Positions 18,014 to 27,393 of a stretch of DNA of 64,000 bases are shown one piece after another. The stretch is from positions 62,001 through 126,000 of the forward strand of contig CAZUPD010000001.1 of the NCBI GenBank assembly GCA_964621785.1. Reading direction: 5' to 3'. The position numbers were made by a program, and so were the translations under genes. This DNA comes from JACKDW01 sp964621785. Lineage in GTDB: Bacteria; Myxococcota_A; Polyangia; Nannocystales; Nannocystaceae. How positions within the stretch are numbered: the first letter of the stretch is position 1; every line of letters begins with the position of its first letter. Below the pieces are notes generated by a model. It was not told where the DNA came from. It saw only the letters and a program-made list of their open reading frames with translations, and searched no databases.

Positions 18014-18823
18014 TCAGCGACCGCGATAGGTCGCCGGGGTCCGCGTCAACAGAGCTTCGACAGCCGCCTGATGATCGTCAGTTGTCTGGCTGATACCTTG
18101 GTAGGTCGCGGCGAGTTCGAGCGCTTGTTCGAGCGACGCTCCCCAGCTGCGGTAGGCTGCCCGTTTGGTCAGACTCACAGCGATGGGCGGAAGCTCGGCG
18201 ATCTGTCGGGCCCTGGCCGTCGCGGCGTCCAGTACGTCATGTCCGGGCACAACCTCGTGGACAAGTCCGAACCCGTGACCTTCTTCGGCAGTGACGACCC
18301 GGCCGGTGAGACACATCTCGAGGGCCCGTGCAAACCCGATTGTACGTGCAAGAAAATACGCGCCACCATCACCCGGGATCAGTCCGACCTTGACGAAGGT
18401 CGAGCCCAACTTGGCACCGGCAGCAGCGATGCGAATGTCACACATACACGCGAGGTCGAGGCCAGCCCCGATCGCGGCCCCGTTGATGGCCGCGATGATC
18501 GGCTTGTCACACCCGGCGATGGTCCGCGGGATTTGTTGGATCCCGTCGATGTAGCGCCGTCGCAGCTCGGCCGCGTCGCCGGCAAACATGCCGCTGCGAT
18601 CGCGCATGCGCTTGAGGTCACCTCCAGCCGAAAAAGCCTTGCCCGCGCCGGTGATGACGACGGCCCGAATCTCGCGATTGTTTTGGGCCCGCTCGAGCAC
18701 CGCGACGAGGTTGCGGACCATCGCGTCCGAGTAGGCGTTGCGGGCCTGTGGGCGGTCGAGGGTGATCGTGGCCACCGGACCGTCGATCGCGTAGCGGACA
18801 TCTTCGAGCTGTGTGTCGGTCAT
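18014..18823 (-). CDS. Enoyl-CoA hydratase/isomerase family protein
   Basis: A 269-residue crotonase-fold protein. The CoA and oxyanion-hole segments are clear: VVITGAGKAFSAGGDLKRM and INGAAIGAGLDLACMCDIRIA. The catalytic region reads FVKVGLIPGDGGAYFLART. The usual catalytic Glu before the GLxPGxGG segment is missing (Val-Lys instead) while Asp takes the following place, so isomerase, lyase or thioesterase chemistry is as likely as hydration. It belongs to CoA-ester metabolism; no other fatty acid genes are adjacent. It is divergent from the M28 peptidase. Confidence 0.88.
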   Translation of the reverse strand: MTDTQLEDVRYAIDGPVATITLDRPQARNAYSDAMVRNLVAVLERAQNNREIRAVVITGAGKAFSAGGDLKRMRDRSGMFAGDAAELRRRYIDGIQQIPRTIAGCDKPIIAAINGAAIGAGLDLACMCDIRIAAAGAKLGSTFVKVGLIPGDGGAYFLARTIGFARALEMCLTGRVVTAEEGHGFGLVHEVVPGHDVLDAATARARQIAELPPIAVSLTKRAAYRSWGASLEQALELAATYQGISQTTDDHQAAVEALLTRTPATYRGR

Positions 18824-18876
18824 CGCCGTCGACGACTACCACACCGCCGGACTTGCGCGCACGCGGGCGAGCGAGT

Positions 18877-20532
18877 ATGGATCGGCGCGTGGACATTCCC
18901 GAGCGCAACCGGACCGATGTAGACACACTTTTTCGCCGGCGCGTTCGCTTAGCAGCCCCTGGTTTTTCTCGAAGCGCCGGCGGGACTCAACCTCGTCAAA
19001 ATTCTCTACGCGAGACGACACGCAAAAAAAACCACCGGCTCCGAGCAGCCTGCGGTTTTTCTCGGGCCTTCACCCAGGCATCGGCCGTGGCGCTGATTGC
19101 CGGATTGTGGGGGTGCAAACCCGAGGTGCGAACGATCTACGCTCCGTGTCCGCAGGCGACGACCGAGTGTCCAGCACCAGGACCGGAATCACCGGCACCA
19201 GCACAGACACCGGCACCTGCTCCGACGAACATCCCCGCGCCGATGACCGCTGCAGCGCAAAAGATCGCAGCCCAGCTCGACCGGGGAGAGGTCGACGGTC
19301 GCGTCTACAGTCGTCTGGCCGAACTGGTCGATCGCTTTGGTCACCGTCTCTCGGGATCGAAGGCGTTGGAGCAGGCGATCGACTGGACATTGGTGCAGAT
19401 GCAACAAGATGGACTCGTCAATGTCCGCCGCGAAAAAGTCATGGTCCCCCACTGGGTCCGCGGCACGGAGTCCGCCACCATCGTCGCGCCGGTCAAACGG
19501 CCGCTCACTGTGCTCGGGTTGGGCGGGACTGTCGGTACCGGGCGACGTCCGATCCGGGCACCGGTCATCGTCGTGCCCGACCTTGCGACCCTCGAGTCCA
19601 AAGGGGCCCAGCTCGCCGGCAAGATCGTCGTCATCAACCAGGCGATGCCCCCGTACGACTACAAAAATCATGACTCCCACTACGGCGAGACCGTCCAGAT
19701 CCGCGTACGCGGGGCCTCACTCGCTGCCAAATACGGGGCCAAGGCGGTGCTGATTCGCTCGGTCACCGCCCACAGTCTCGACAATCCACATACCGGCGCG
19801 CTGCGCTACGAAGACGGGGTCAAGAAGATCCCGGCTGCTGCGATCACGGTCGAGGGGGTCGAGCGTTTGCAGCGAATGGCCGCCCGCGGCCCGGTCGAGG
19901 TCGAGTTGTTTCTCGGGGCCAAAACCCTGCCCGATGCCGAAAGTGGCAACGCGATCGGGGAAGTTCGCGGGCGCGAGTTGCCGGACGAAGTGGTCGTTGT
20001 CGGTTGCCACCTCGACTCGTGGGATGTCGGCGATGGTGCCTCGGACGACGGGGCGGGGTGCGTGATGGCGATGGAAGCCGGGAGGATCCTCCACGAACTC
20101 GGGTTGGTCCCGCGCAGAACTGTTCGTGTGGTGTTGTTCACCAACGAAGAAAATGGCCTCCGCGGAGCCAAGGCCTATCACGAGGCCCACGGTAAACAGG
20201 TGCACGCCGGGGCGATCGAATCCGATGCTGGGGCCGGGGCACCACAGGGGTTTGGGATCACCGGCACGCCCGAACAGCTCGCCGAGCTTCAGAGCTACGC
20301 GTCGCTGTTTGCCCCCCTCGGGATCCAGTACCTGACCGAAGGGGGTGGTGGTGCGGACATCTCCCCGCTGACCAAAGACGGGGTCCTGAGCGTCGGGGTG
20401 CACCCGGATACCAGCCACTACTTCGATCTGCACCACAGTCCGGCCGATACCATCGACAAGATCGTCCCCGACCATGTCCAGCACAATGCTGCGGCGATGG
20501 CATTGATGGCGTTTATCCTGGCTGAGCGGTAA
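18877..20532 (+). CDS. M28-family metallopeptidase with PA domain, lipoprotein
   Basis: A zinc aminopeptidase/carboxypeptidase Q-like protein. Lipobox GLWGC lies after a hydrophobic stretch at 19090-19120, then a Pro/Ala/Thr linker, a segment with an inserted PA domain, and the M28 catalytic core. The metal ligands appear as CHLDSWDVG (His near 378), GASDDGAG, TNEENGLRG, SDAGAG and HHSPADT. The family releases single amino acids from peptides at the cell envelope. The start is doubtful: ATG 18877 leaves about 70 Arg-rich residues before the signal helix, and an eight-A run at 19024-19031 lies in that stretch. No better start codon exists in frame nearer the helix. Confidence 0.83.
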   Translation: MDRRVDIPERNRTDVDTLFRRRVRLAAPGFSRSAGGTQPRQNSLRETTRKKNHRLRAACGFSRAFTQASAVALIAGLWGCKPEVRTIYAPCPQATTECPAPGPESPAPAQTPAPAPTNIPAPMTAAAQKIAAQLDRGEVDGRVYSRLAELVDRFGHRLSGSKALEQAIDWTLVQMQQDGLVNVRREKVMVPHWVRGTESATIVAPVKRPLTVLGLGGTVGTGRRPIRAPVIVVPDLATLESKGAQLAGKIVVINQAMPPYDYKNHDSHYGETVQIRVRGASLAAKYGAKAVLIRSVTAHSLDNPHTGALRYEDGVKKIPAAAITVEGVERLQRMAARGPVEVELFLGAKTLPDAESGNAIGEVRGRELPDEVVVVGCHLDSWDVGDGASDDGAGCVMAMEAGRILHELGLVPRRTVRVVLFTNEENGLRGAKAYHEAHGKQVHAGAIESDAGAGAPQGFGITGTPEQLAELQSYASLFAPLGIQYLTEGGGGADISPLTKDGVLSVGVHPDTSHYFDLHHSPADTIDKIVPDHVQHNAAAMALMAFILAER

Positions 20533-20738
20533 CGACAGCTGCGCTCGGTGTATCACCAACGAGGTCGTCGTTTGTGAGTGTCGCCACCCTCGCAGTCCGT
20601 CACGTAGGCGTCACAGGATCGGCGACTTGTAGCGATGTCCCACGCACAGGGGCCTGGAATCTGATGCACTTTTTCAACCTCAGTTCGCAACGCCGGTGAG
20701 CGATCCGGGTTACAGTCGCGCCGAAACCGGGGGTGACG

Positions 20739-22163
20739 ATGCGTACGAGAACAGTTGTGATGATCATGGCCGGGGGCAAAGGATCGCGCTTGGGGCCATT
20801 GACGACCCACCGCGCCAAGCCGGGCGTTCCGTTTGCCGGGCGCTACCGGATCATCGACTTTGTCCTGTCGAACTTTCTCAACTCGGGCTACCGCCGGATC
20901 TATGTCCTCACCCAGTACATGGCCAGCAGTCTGATCAAACATCTCAACCGTACCTGGCACCTAGGTGGGATCGGCGAGTACATCGAAGTTGTACCTGCAC
21001 AGATGAGGAAAGGCGAACACTGGTATCGGGGGACCGCCGACAGTGTGTTTCAAAACCTCAATCTCGTCCGCGATTCCCGGGCCCGGCACGTGGCTGTGTT
21101 TGGTGGCGACCACATCTACAAATTCGCCATCGACCAGATGGAGGCTGCCCACATTGAACGCGAGGCCGATCTGACGGTCGCGGCCTATCCCGTGCCCCGA
21201 CACGCGGCCCATCAGTTCGGGGTGATCCAAGTCGACAGCGACGGCAAGATCGTCGGCTTTCAGGAGAAGCCCAAGGACCCGGTGCCGATCCCTGGGCGTC
21301 CCGACTGGTGCTTGGTGAGTATGGGCAACTATTTCTTCCGCGCCGATGTCCTCGAGCAGGTGCTGACCGAAGAGGCACAAACACCTGGCACGGCCCATGA
21401 CTTCGGTCGCAACGTCATCCCGCGGATGGTCGCCGCCGGGCGCCCGGTCTACATCTACGATTTTGGCGAGAACACCATCCCCGGCGAACCCGACAACGCA
21501 CCGGCCTATTGGCGGGATGTCGGGACCATCGAGAGCTACTTCGAAGCCAACATGGAGGTTCGTAAGCGCATCCCGGCGGTGAACCTCTACAACCGCGAGT
21601 GGCGGATCCGGACGGCACAACGCGACTATCCGCCGGCTCGGGTGGTGCGTCACGGCGAAGGCCCGGCCTCCGAACTGCTCGACAGCCTCCTGTGTGAGGG
21701 ATCGATTATTGCAAGTGCAAAGATTTCAAAGGTCATGCTGGGTTACGACAGCATTGTCGCCTCGGGTGCCGTGATCGAAAACTCGGTCCTCCTGTCCGGG
21801 TGTAACATCGGGGCAGGTTCCAAGTTGCGCTCGGTGTTGTTCGACAAGAACTGCTCGACCGCCCCCGGCGTCACGATCGGCTACAATCCGAGCCAGGACC
21901 GTGAACGGTTCCCGTTTGTCACCGAAAACGGGATCGTCGTGTTGCCCAAGGGCACGTTTGTGCCGGCGGAGGGACCGATCTCGTTTCCCGAGGACATGCA
22001 CGAGCTGTTGCGCAACGACCCTGCCACCCGGGATGGGCTGGCGAGTTTGGCCCAGCGCGGGGGATATGTGGTCGCCGACCGTCACCGCCACAGCTATGAG
22101 TCTGCCGGGCCGCGCTACCGCCGGTACTCACGGGCAGGGGAGTCGACCCTCGGTCAGGGGTAG
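20739..22163 (+). CDS. glgC: Glucose-1-phosphate adenylyltransferase
   Basis: A 474-residue enzyme that makes ADP-glucose from ATP and glucose-1-phosphate, the committed step of bacterial glycogen synthesis. It shows the nucleotide-binding MIMAGGKGSRLGPLT, the HRAKPGVPFAGRYRIIDF block, WYRGTADSVFQNL, FGGDHIYKF, VGFQEKP, YWRDVGTIESYFEANM and a left-handed beta-helix C-terminus with hexapeptide-like repeats. ATG 20739 fits better than the GTG two codons earlier. The glycogen synthase gene follows 45 bp downstream, so they form a glycogen operon. Family members are allosterically controlled by glycolytic intermediates; nothing in the sequence shows which. Confidence 0.95.
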   Translation: MRTRTVVMIMAGGKGSRLGPLTTHRAKPGVPFAGRYRIIDFVLSNFLNSGYRRIYVLTQYMASSLIKHLNRTWHLGGIGEYIEVVPAQMRKGEHWYRGTADSVFQNLNLVRDSRARHVAVFGGDHIYKFAIDQMEAAHIEREADLTVAAYPVPRHAAHQFGVIQVDSDGKIVGFQEKPKDPVPIPGRPDWCLVSMGNYFFRADVLEQVLTEEAQTPGTAHDFGRNVIPRMVAAGRPVYIYDFGENTIPGEPDNAPAYWRDVGTIESYFEANMEVRKRIPAVNLYNREWRIRTAQRDYPPARVVRHGEGPASELLDSLLCEGSIIASAKISKVMLGYDSIVASGAVIENSVLLSGCNIGAGSKLRSVLFDKNCSTAPGVTIGYNPSQDRERFPFVTENGIVVLPKGTFVPAEGPISFPEDMHELLRNDPATRDGLASLAQRGGYVVADRHRHSYESAGPRYRRYSRAGESTLGQG

Positions 22164-22208
22164 ACACTTGGCGGGCACTGACAAACGTGTACAGACAAGA
22201 GACGAATT

Positions 22209-23696
22209 ATGAAAATCGCGATCGTCGCCTCTGAAGCTGTTCCCTGGTGTAAGACGGGGGGGTTGGCGGATGTTGTCGGGGCGTTGCCCCGCGCGCTCGT
22301 CGAATGCAGCGATGAAAAAATTGAACCTGCAACGTTTTTACCGCTGTACCGCAGCGTCCGCGAAACCGTCGACAAACACCCTGACCTGCAGTTTGTCGAC
22401 ACCGGTGTCGAGGTCGCGGTCCCGTTTTCGCTGGGCCCCGACCGCGGCCGGTTTTTCCAGGTCGTCGGCCACAATGGTCCACCTGTCTATGCACTCGACG
22501 CCCCCCACCGCTACGACCGCGCGCGTCTGTACGACGACGAAAATGGGCGGGCCTACGAGGACAATCTCTACCGTTATGCGCTGTTGTGCCGCGGGACCCT
22601 CGATGCGGCAACCCATTTGCTCGGAGGTGTGCCAGATGTTGTGCATGCACACGATTGGCAGGGGGCGCTGGCGCTGGCCTACTTGCGTACCCGGTACCTC
22701 CAGACACATGCGCATACAGCCGCTGTGCTCACGATCCACAACCTCGCCTACCAGGGGTTGTTTGCGGGCCACCACCGTCACAACATCGATCTCGATCCGT
22801 CTGCGTTTCACATGGAGCGGGCGGAGTACTTCGGTGGAATCAATCTGCTCAAAGCTGGGATCGCCTACGGCGATGTCACGACCACGGTCAGTGAGACCTA
22901 TGCCCGCGAAATCACCACACCGACCTATGGCTGTGGTCTCGACGGGTTTTTGCGAGCCCGCGGCGAGCACCGGTTGTGCGGGATCGTCAACGGTGTCGAT
23001 ACCGAGGAATGGGATCCTGCGACCGACCAAGCGTTACCCCAGACCTACAGTGTCGAGGAGCTCGCCGGAAAGGCCGCGTGTCGTCGCCAGCTGCTCACCG
23101 AAATGGGGTTGCAGATACAACCGGGGCAACCGGTCCTCGGGATTGTCAGCCGGTTTACCGGGCAAAAAGGCCTCGATTTAGTCGCGGAGCTTGTCCCCCA
23201 TCTCCACGCGATGGGTGCTCGGCTGATCGTTTTGGGGTCGGGCGATACGGAATTGGAGCACAGGTTTCGCTATTTGGCGGAGTGTTTTTCCGACAATCTC
23301 GCGGTCCGGATCGGCTTTGACCCCGCGCTCGCACGCAGGATTTTTGCCGGCTGCGATATTCTTTTGATGCCGAGTCGGTTTGAGCCCTGTGGTCTCAATC
23401 AGCTCTATGCAATGCGCTATGGCACGATTCCGGTGGTCCACGCCGTCGGCGGGTTGCGCGACACGGTGATCGACCCCGGAGATCGGGCGCTTGCAAGCGG
23501 GGAGGGGACAGGGTTTCGCTTTGACCACCCGACCGTCGTCGGTCTCCACTGGGCCCTCGAGCGCGCTGTAAACATGTATCAGCACAATTCTGATGGCTGG
23601 ACCCGACTCGTCCGTGCCGCCATGAACCGGGATGTTTCCTGGGCCTCCTCCGCGCGTGCCTACCTCGATCTGTACCGCCGAATATCGGCGCGTTGA
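22209..23696 (+). CDS. glgA: Glycogen synthase (ADP-glucose), GT5
   Basis: A 495-residue retaining glucosyltransferase that extends alpha-1,4-glucan from ADP-glucose. The N-terminal ADP-glucose-binding KTGGLADVVG lies at about residues 15-24. HDWQGALALAYL, TIHNLAYQGLF and the C-terminal GT-B half with MPSRFEPCGLNQLYAMRYGTIPVV and VGGLRDTVID follow. All family landmarks and the length agree. Together with glgC it supplies storage glycogen or a trehalose precursor; no branching or debranching gene is in the window. Confidence 0.96.
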   Translation: MKIAIVASEAVPWCKTGGLADVVGALPRALVECSDEKIEPATFLPLYRSVRETVDKHPDLQFVDTGVEVAVPFSLGPDRGRFFQVVGHNGPPVYALDAPHRYDRARLYDDENGRAYEDNLYRYALLCRGTLDAATHLLGGVPDVVHAHDWQGALALAYLRTRYLQTHAHTAAVLTIHNLAYQGLFAGHHRHNIDLDPSAFHMERAEYFGGINLLKAGIAYGDVTTTVSETYAREITTPTYGCGLDGFLRARGEHRLCGIVNGVDTEEWDPATDQALPQTYSVEELAGKAACRRQLLTEMGLQIQPGQPVLGIVSRFTGQKGLDLVAELVPHLHAMGARLIVLGSGDTELEHRFRYLAECFSDNLAVRIGFDPALARRIFAGCDILLMPSRFEPCGLNQLYAMRYGTIPVVHAVGGLRDTVIDPGDRALASGEGTGFRFDHPTVVGLHWALERAVNMYQHNSDGWTRLVRAAMNRDVSWASSARAYLDLYRRISAR

Positions 23697-23796
23697 GCCC
23701 CCGAGCACCCGTAGAATACCGAAAAGACCCATTTTCGCGACGATCACGGGCTGTGGTGGCCAATGCGAGCGCACGGACGGTACACTCCGCGCTACC

Positions 23797-24864
23797 GTGC
23801 GTTGCCCCCGATCCCTGTGCTCGACGATCGTTGTGGGTACATTCTTATCGCTGATCCTAACGGCTCAATCGAGTCGGGCACAGGCCTCGCCGACGACCGA
23901 AGGCGTTGCGATCGCGTGGGATGCTCCTGCTGTGTGCCCCTCTCGGGAGGTGGTGGAGCAGGCGACCGAACGCAGATTGTCGGCCGTGCCTGATTGGCAT
24001 CGGCGTATGGCCGAGCTCGGGGTTGTGGCCAGGGTCAGTGGCGCGAGCGGGAGTTGGCACCTCAAGCTGGAAATTCGCGATCGCGGGGTGCTCGGTGTAC
24101 GCGAGGTCACCGCGCCAACGTGTCAGGAAATTGTAGATGCAACGTCTTTGTTGGTGGCGATGACGGTCGACCCGCGGGCTTCGTCTGCCTCCACTTCGGA
24201 GTCTCCAGCACAACCCGAGGAAATCGCAGAAACGACGGGAATCGAGGTCCCGCCGCCACAAACTGGGCCGATCGAGAAAGTTGAAGATACACCAAAAACA
24301 GCGGTGTCGGCCGATGCCCCGCAACCCGGTCCATCCGAGGATACGGACGACAGGCAGCGACCGAGGATCGAAATTGGCGTCGGACCAGGCTTTGGCACCG
24401 CCGGACTTCCGGGCGTGGGTGTGGGGATGGTCGGCGGCGCATCGCTCGTCGGTCCGCGCTATCGCGTGGAGTTGCAGGGGAGTTACTGGTTTCCGCGGAC
24501 GCGTGCACTCGCGGGGTTGTCGGCCGACGTGGTGTTTCGAGCCGCGACGATCAGCCTGCGTGGGTGTGCCCGCTTCGTCCACGGCCGTGCCGAAGTACCG
24601 CTGTGCGGCGGGCTCGTGGTTGGAGCGCTCGCCGGGGTCGGTTCGGGACTGATGCGCGACAGCAGCCACACCGGCGTCGTTGCAGGGGTTGTGGTGAGTC
24701 CCGGGATCATGTTTGTGCCCAAGCCGTGGTTTGTGATGGGTCTACGAGCCGACCTCGACCTCACACTTGCACGCCCCCAATTTTCGGTTCGCAACTACGG
24801 ACCGGTGTTTCGCCCCCCGCCACTAGGGGCTGAACTTGTGGTCAGCTTGGGGGTCCGTTTTTGA
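23797..24864 (+). CDS. Exported protein, possible outer-membrane beta protein
   Basis: A 355-residue protein. The start GTG 23797 gives a good signal peptide (FLSLILTAQSSRAQA). The N-terminal half has two Cys (CPSREVV and CQEIVD), a pattern seen in myxobacterial envelope proteins encoded beside ECF sigma factors, then a Pro/Glu/Thr linker. The C-terminal 170 residues are Gly-rich amphipathic strands (GVGPGFGTAGLPGVGVG) ending in SLGVRF, a terminal Phe typical of outer-membrane barrels. It precedes the ECF sigma gene by 61 bp and is probably part of the same signalling cassette. Confidence 0.65.
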   Translation: MRCPRSLCSTIVVGTFLSLILTAQSSRAQASPTTEGVAIAWDAPAVCPSREVVEQATERRLSAVPDWHRRMAELGVVARVSGASGSWHLKLEIRDRGVLGVREVTAPTCQEIVDATSLLVAMTVDPRASSASTSESPAQPEEIAETTGIEVPPPQTGPIEKVEDTPKTAVSADAPQPGPSEDTDDRQRPRIEIGVGPGFGTAGLPGVGVGMVGGASLVGPRYRVELQGSYWFPRTRALAGLSADVVFRAATISLRGCARFVHGRAEVPLCGGLVVGALAGVGSGLMRDSSHTGVVAGVVVSPGIMFVPKPWFVMGLRADLDLTLARPQFSVRNYGPVFRPPPLGAELVVSLGVRF

Positions 24865-24925
24865 GGCCACGACGATTTTCGAATGGGTCGATGGGAGCTC
24901 GGGCAATCCCACATGTCCGCGAACG

Positions 24926-25507
24926 ATGATGGCCCGTGTCCTCAAATTTCCCGCCGATTCGACGGCGATTACCGGCGAGAGCGAGCGGGATGTTAGCGGG
25001 GTCTACCGGCGCGAATTTGCGTTTATCTGGCGCTGTGTCCGGGCTCTCGGAGTGCCCCAGAGCGCGGCCGAAGATGTCGTGCAAGAGGTGTTTGTCGTCG
25101 TCCACCGGCGCTTGGTCGACTTCGATCCGAGCAAGGGGTCACTGCGAAGTTGGTTGTTTGGGATCGCTCGACTCTCGGCCCTGCGGTACCACCGAACGAC
25201 GCGTCGCAAGGATCCCAAACGCCTCTCTTCGCCGACCCACAAGGAGCCTCCGCAGCCAGACGATGTACTTGCACGGAGTCAGGCCGCCGCGCTCGTGCAG
25301 ATCTTTCTCGACGGTCTCGACGAACGCCGACGCGACATCTTTATTCTCCACGAACTCGAAGGGTTGCCAGCCCCCGAGATCGCCGAGTCCCTCGGACTCA
25401 AGTTGGGGACGGTCTACTCGCGTCTTCGACGGGCGCGGCAACAATTTCAAATGTATGTACAGAGGCAGCGCGTCCGCGATGCGAGAGGACTCAAACGCCA
25501 TGGATAA
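24926..25507 (+). CDS. ECF-type RNA polymerase sigma factor
   Basis: A 193-residue sigma-70 family protein with region 2 (FAFIWRCVRALGVPQSAAEDVVQEVFVVVHRRL, including the DVVQEVF core) and region 4 (LDERRRDIFILHELEGLPAPEIAESLGLKLGTVYSRLRRAR, a helix-turn-helix for the -35 element). No region 3 is present, the mark of an ECF factor. ATG 24926 is used; the next Met is adjacent. Its last 8 bp overlap the start of the following membrane protein gene, which fits a sigma/anti-sigma pair. Confidence 0.92.
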   Translation: MMARVLKFPADSTAITGESERDVSGVYRREFAFIWRCVRALGVPQSAAEDVVQEVFVVVHRRLVDFDPSKGSLRSWLFGIARLSALRYHRTTRRKDPKRLSSPTHKEPPQPDDVLARSQAAALVQIFLDGLDERRRDIFILHELEGLPAPEIAESLGLKLGTVYSRLRRARQQFQMYVQRQRVRDARGLKRHG

Positions 25508-26249
25508 GCTCGACCCCGAATCCCTCGCTTTTCTCGCGGCCTACCGCGAAACCCTCGACCCCCCTTCCGAGGCCCGAGCGCGGGTATGGGCCGCCGTGGT
25601 CGAGCAGACCGTTCTCACCACCACGACCCGCCGGCGCAAGCGAATGTTTGCAATTGCAACTGGGATCGCAGTTGCGGCAGCATGCGCGAGTTTGTGGTGG
25701 TTCCAGGTTCGTGCAATCGATCGCGTACCCGCGGGTGACCCCGCCTACGGTGCTGTCTATACAGAAGAACAGCCGAACGAGCTCAAAGCATCCGTGCCCG
25801 AGCCCGTGCCGGTCGCAAAGCGGACTCCGAGCACACCACCGGCGCTGGGTGAGCCGCAACCACAGCAGGCACGCGAATCGCAGACCGTTGTTCACGAACC
25901 ACCGCGCCGCGAGACCCGGAGGCAAAAGCCGCAGCCCAAGCGAACCGCGACACCTGTCCGTGCGGACTCGATCGCCGACGAGTTGCGTGTGCTCCAGCGG
26001 GCCGAGAAAAACTTGCAGCAGCAACAGTACGCGAAGGCCCTTGCATCGCTCGACGAGCATCAACGGCGATTTGGGGAATCCGGACAACTTGTGCCCGAGG
26101 TGACAGCCTCCCGGGTGACGGCGCTGTGTGGCCTCGGCCGACGCGAGGCTGCCCGCAAGCTCAAACAATCGTTCCTGAGCAAATGGCCGCGCTCCCCCCT
26201 GCGCGCCCGGGTCCTCGCCGCCTGCGAAGACGGATCGAATTTCGAATAG
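25500..26249 (+). CDS. Membrane protein coupled to ECF sigma, probable regulator
   Basis: A 249-residue protein. A short cytoplasmic N-terminus (about 45 residues) is followed by one membrane helix (MFAIATGIAVAAACASLWWF) and a Pro/Gln/Arg-rich periplasmic linker. The C-terminal helical domain with alternating Ala/Leu/Arg resembles TPR or tol-pal-associated repeats (LQRAEKNLQQQQYAKALASLDEH). The gene overlaps the sigma factor by 8 bp (stop TAA inside ATGGATAA). Position and topology suggest an anti-sigma role, but no zinc-binding HxxxCxxC motif is visible, so binding to sigma is inference. Confidence 0.75.
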   Translation: MDKLDPESLAFLAAYRETLDPPSEARARVWAAVVEQTVLTTTTRRRKRMFAIATGIAVAAACASLWWFQVRAIDRVPAGDPAYGAVYTEEQPNELKASVPEPVPVAKRTPSTPPALGEPQPQQARESQTVVHEPPRRETRRQKPQPKRTATPVRADSIADELRVLQRAEKNLQQQQYAKALASLDEHQRRFGESGQLVPEVTASRVTALCGLGRREAARKLKQSFLSKWPRSPLRARVLAACEDGSNFE

Positions 26250-26296
26250 AGAACCTGCTCGAAGGGCAACTTGAATTGATTGACAGGATCAAGTCC

Positions 26297-27169
26297 ATGA
26301 AAAACTCCACTGTGATGTCCAAATCCCTCTCGTTTTTGTTTGGTACCGCCCTGGTGCTTCCGCTGACGATTCTTGCCTGTGACGGTGAGGTCGGCGATGC
26401 GACCGACGGTGTTACCTCGAACGGGGACAACAACACCAATGGCAACAGCTCGACCTCGGGGATGACGGGTGAGCCGACGTCGACCACAGGCGAGCCGGCG
26501 ACGACGACCGGCACCTGCGAAGATCAAAATGTACCATGTACATGCAATATTGATTCAGATTGCCCCGATGGTCAGGTCTGTACACCGGACGGCCTTTGTG
26601 TCGGCGAGGACCCGAGTACGACTGGCGATCCGATGACGACCACCGGAAACCCCAACACCACCGGGAACGACCTGTGTAACAGTGACGACGAGTGCCCGCC
26701 GGGCATGATGTGTGTCAACGGCGTGTGCGACGGCGATCCGGACACCACCACCGGGGAGCCGAGCACAACCGGCGACCCGATGACGGGAACGGACACCAAC
26801 GGCTGCACCGACCCGAATCTCCCGTGTTGCGAAAGCGACAGCGACTGTGCCCCGGGCCAGCTGTGCATCGACGGGGTGTGTACGGGTGAAGGCATGACGA
26901 CGGGCGATCCGGGCGTCTGCGGCAATGGCATCGTCGAACCTGGGGAAGAGTGCGATGATGGAAATGATAACCCGAACGATGGGTGTGATAGTTGTATGCT
27001 CAACGGTTTATGCAACAACCCCAACGATCCGGATTGCTGCAACAGTGACGACGAGTGTCCACCTGACCAGATTTGTGTGATGGGAACATGTACAGGCAAC
27101 TTCCTTCAGTGCGAGGCTGACAGCGATTGCCCGCCGATGATGCAGTGTGTCAACGGCCTGTGTCAGTGA
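26297..27169 (+). CDS. Cys-rich repeat lipoprotein with TTGDP linkers
   Basis: A 290-residue lipoprotein (lipobox TILAC) built of small disulfide modules. Five copies of a C-xx-D-DCPxGxxC-xxGxC unit (CNIDSDCPDGQVC, CNSDDECPPGMMC, CESDSDCAPGQLC, CNSDDECPPDQIC and CEADSDCPPMMQC) and one DUF4215-type unit (CGNGIVEPGEECDDGN) are separated by Thr/Gly/Asp/Pro linkers. DUF4215 units are a hallmark of myxobacterial surface proteins. No catalytic motif is seen; a surface adhesin or scaffold role is inference. A TGTACATGCA palindrome falls in the first module. Confidence 0.82.
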   Translation: MKNSTVMSKSLSFLFGTALVLPLTILACDGEVGDATDGVTSNGDNNTNGNSSTSGMTGEPTSTTGEPATTTGTCEDQNVPCTCNIDSDCPDGQVCTPDGLCVGEDPSTTGDPMTTTGNPNTTGNDLCNSDDECPPGMMCVNGVCDGDPDTTTGEPSTTGDPMTGTDTNGCTDPNLPCCESDSDCAPGQLCIDGVCTGEGMTTGDPGVCGNGIVEPGEECDDGNDNPNDGCDSCMLNGLCNNPNDPDCCNSDDECPPDQICVMGTCTGNFLQCEADSDCPPMMQCVNGLCQ

Positions 27170-27223
27170 ACGGGTTGGTCTGACCCGTGCTTCAAGGGTG
27201 CATGGCTGGAGGGTCATGCACCC
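27170..27223 (+). terminator. Tandem hairpins after the Cys-rich lipoprotein
   Basis: Two stem-loops directly follow the stop codon. The first is ACGGGT/ACCCGT with a 7-nt loop (27170-27188). The second is a 9-bp perfect stem GGGTGCATG/CATGCACCC with a 10-nt loop (27196-27223). There is no U-tract, so a rho-independent terminator is only possible; an mRNA-stabilising hairpin fits as well. The rest of the gap up to 27393 holds nothing recognised. Confidence 0.4.
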
Positions 27224-27393
27224 GAGCGCAGGAAGCTTGATGCGAGATTCAGCACAGGTGATGGCGTCCAGGCTACGGCACGCGTTCCTTGCAACGCGCT
27301 CGGAAGGTTGGTGCGAAATTCCAGAAGTGACTTGCGCCAAAAGACAGTTTCTCTTCGTTTGCAGGTGTGGTGCAGGCTCGCTATCATCGCTGC

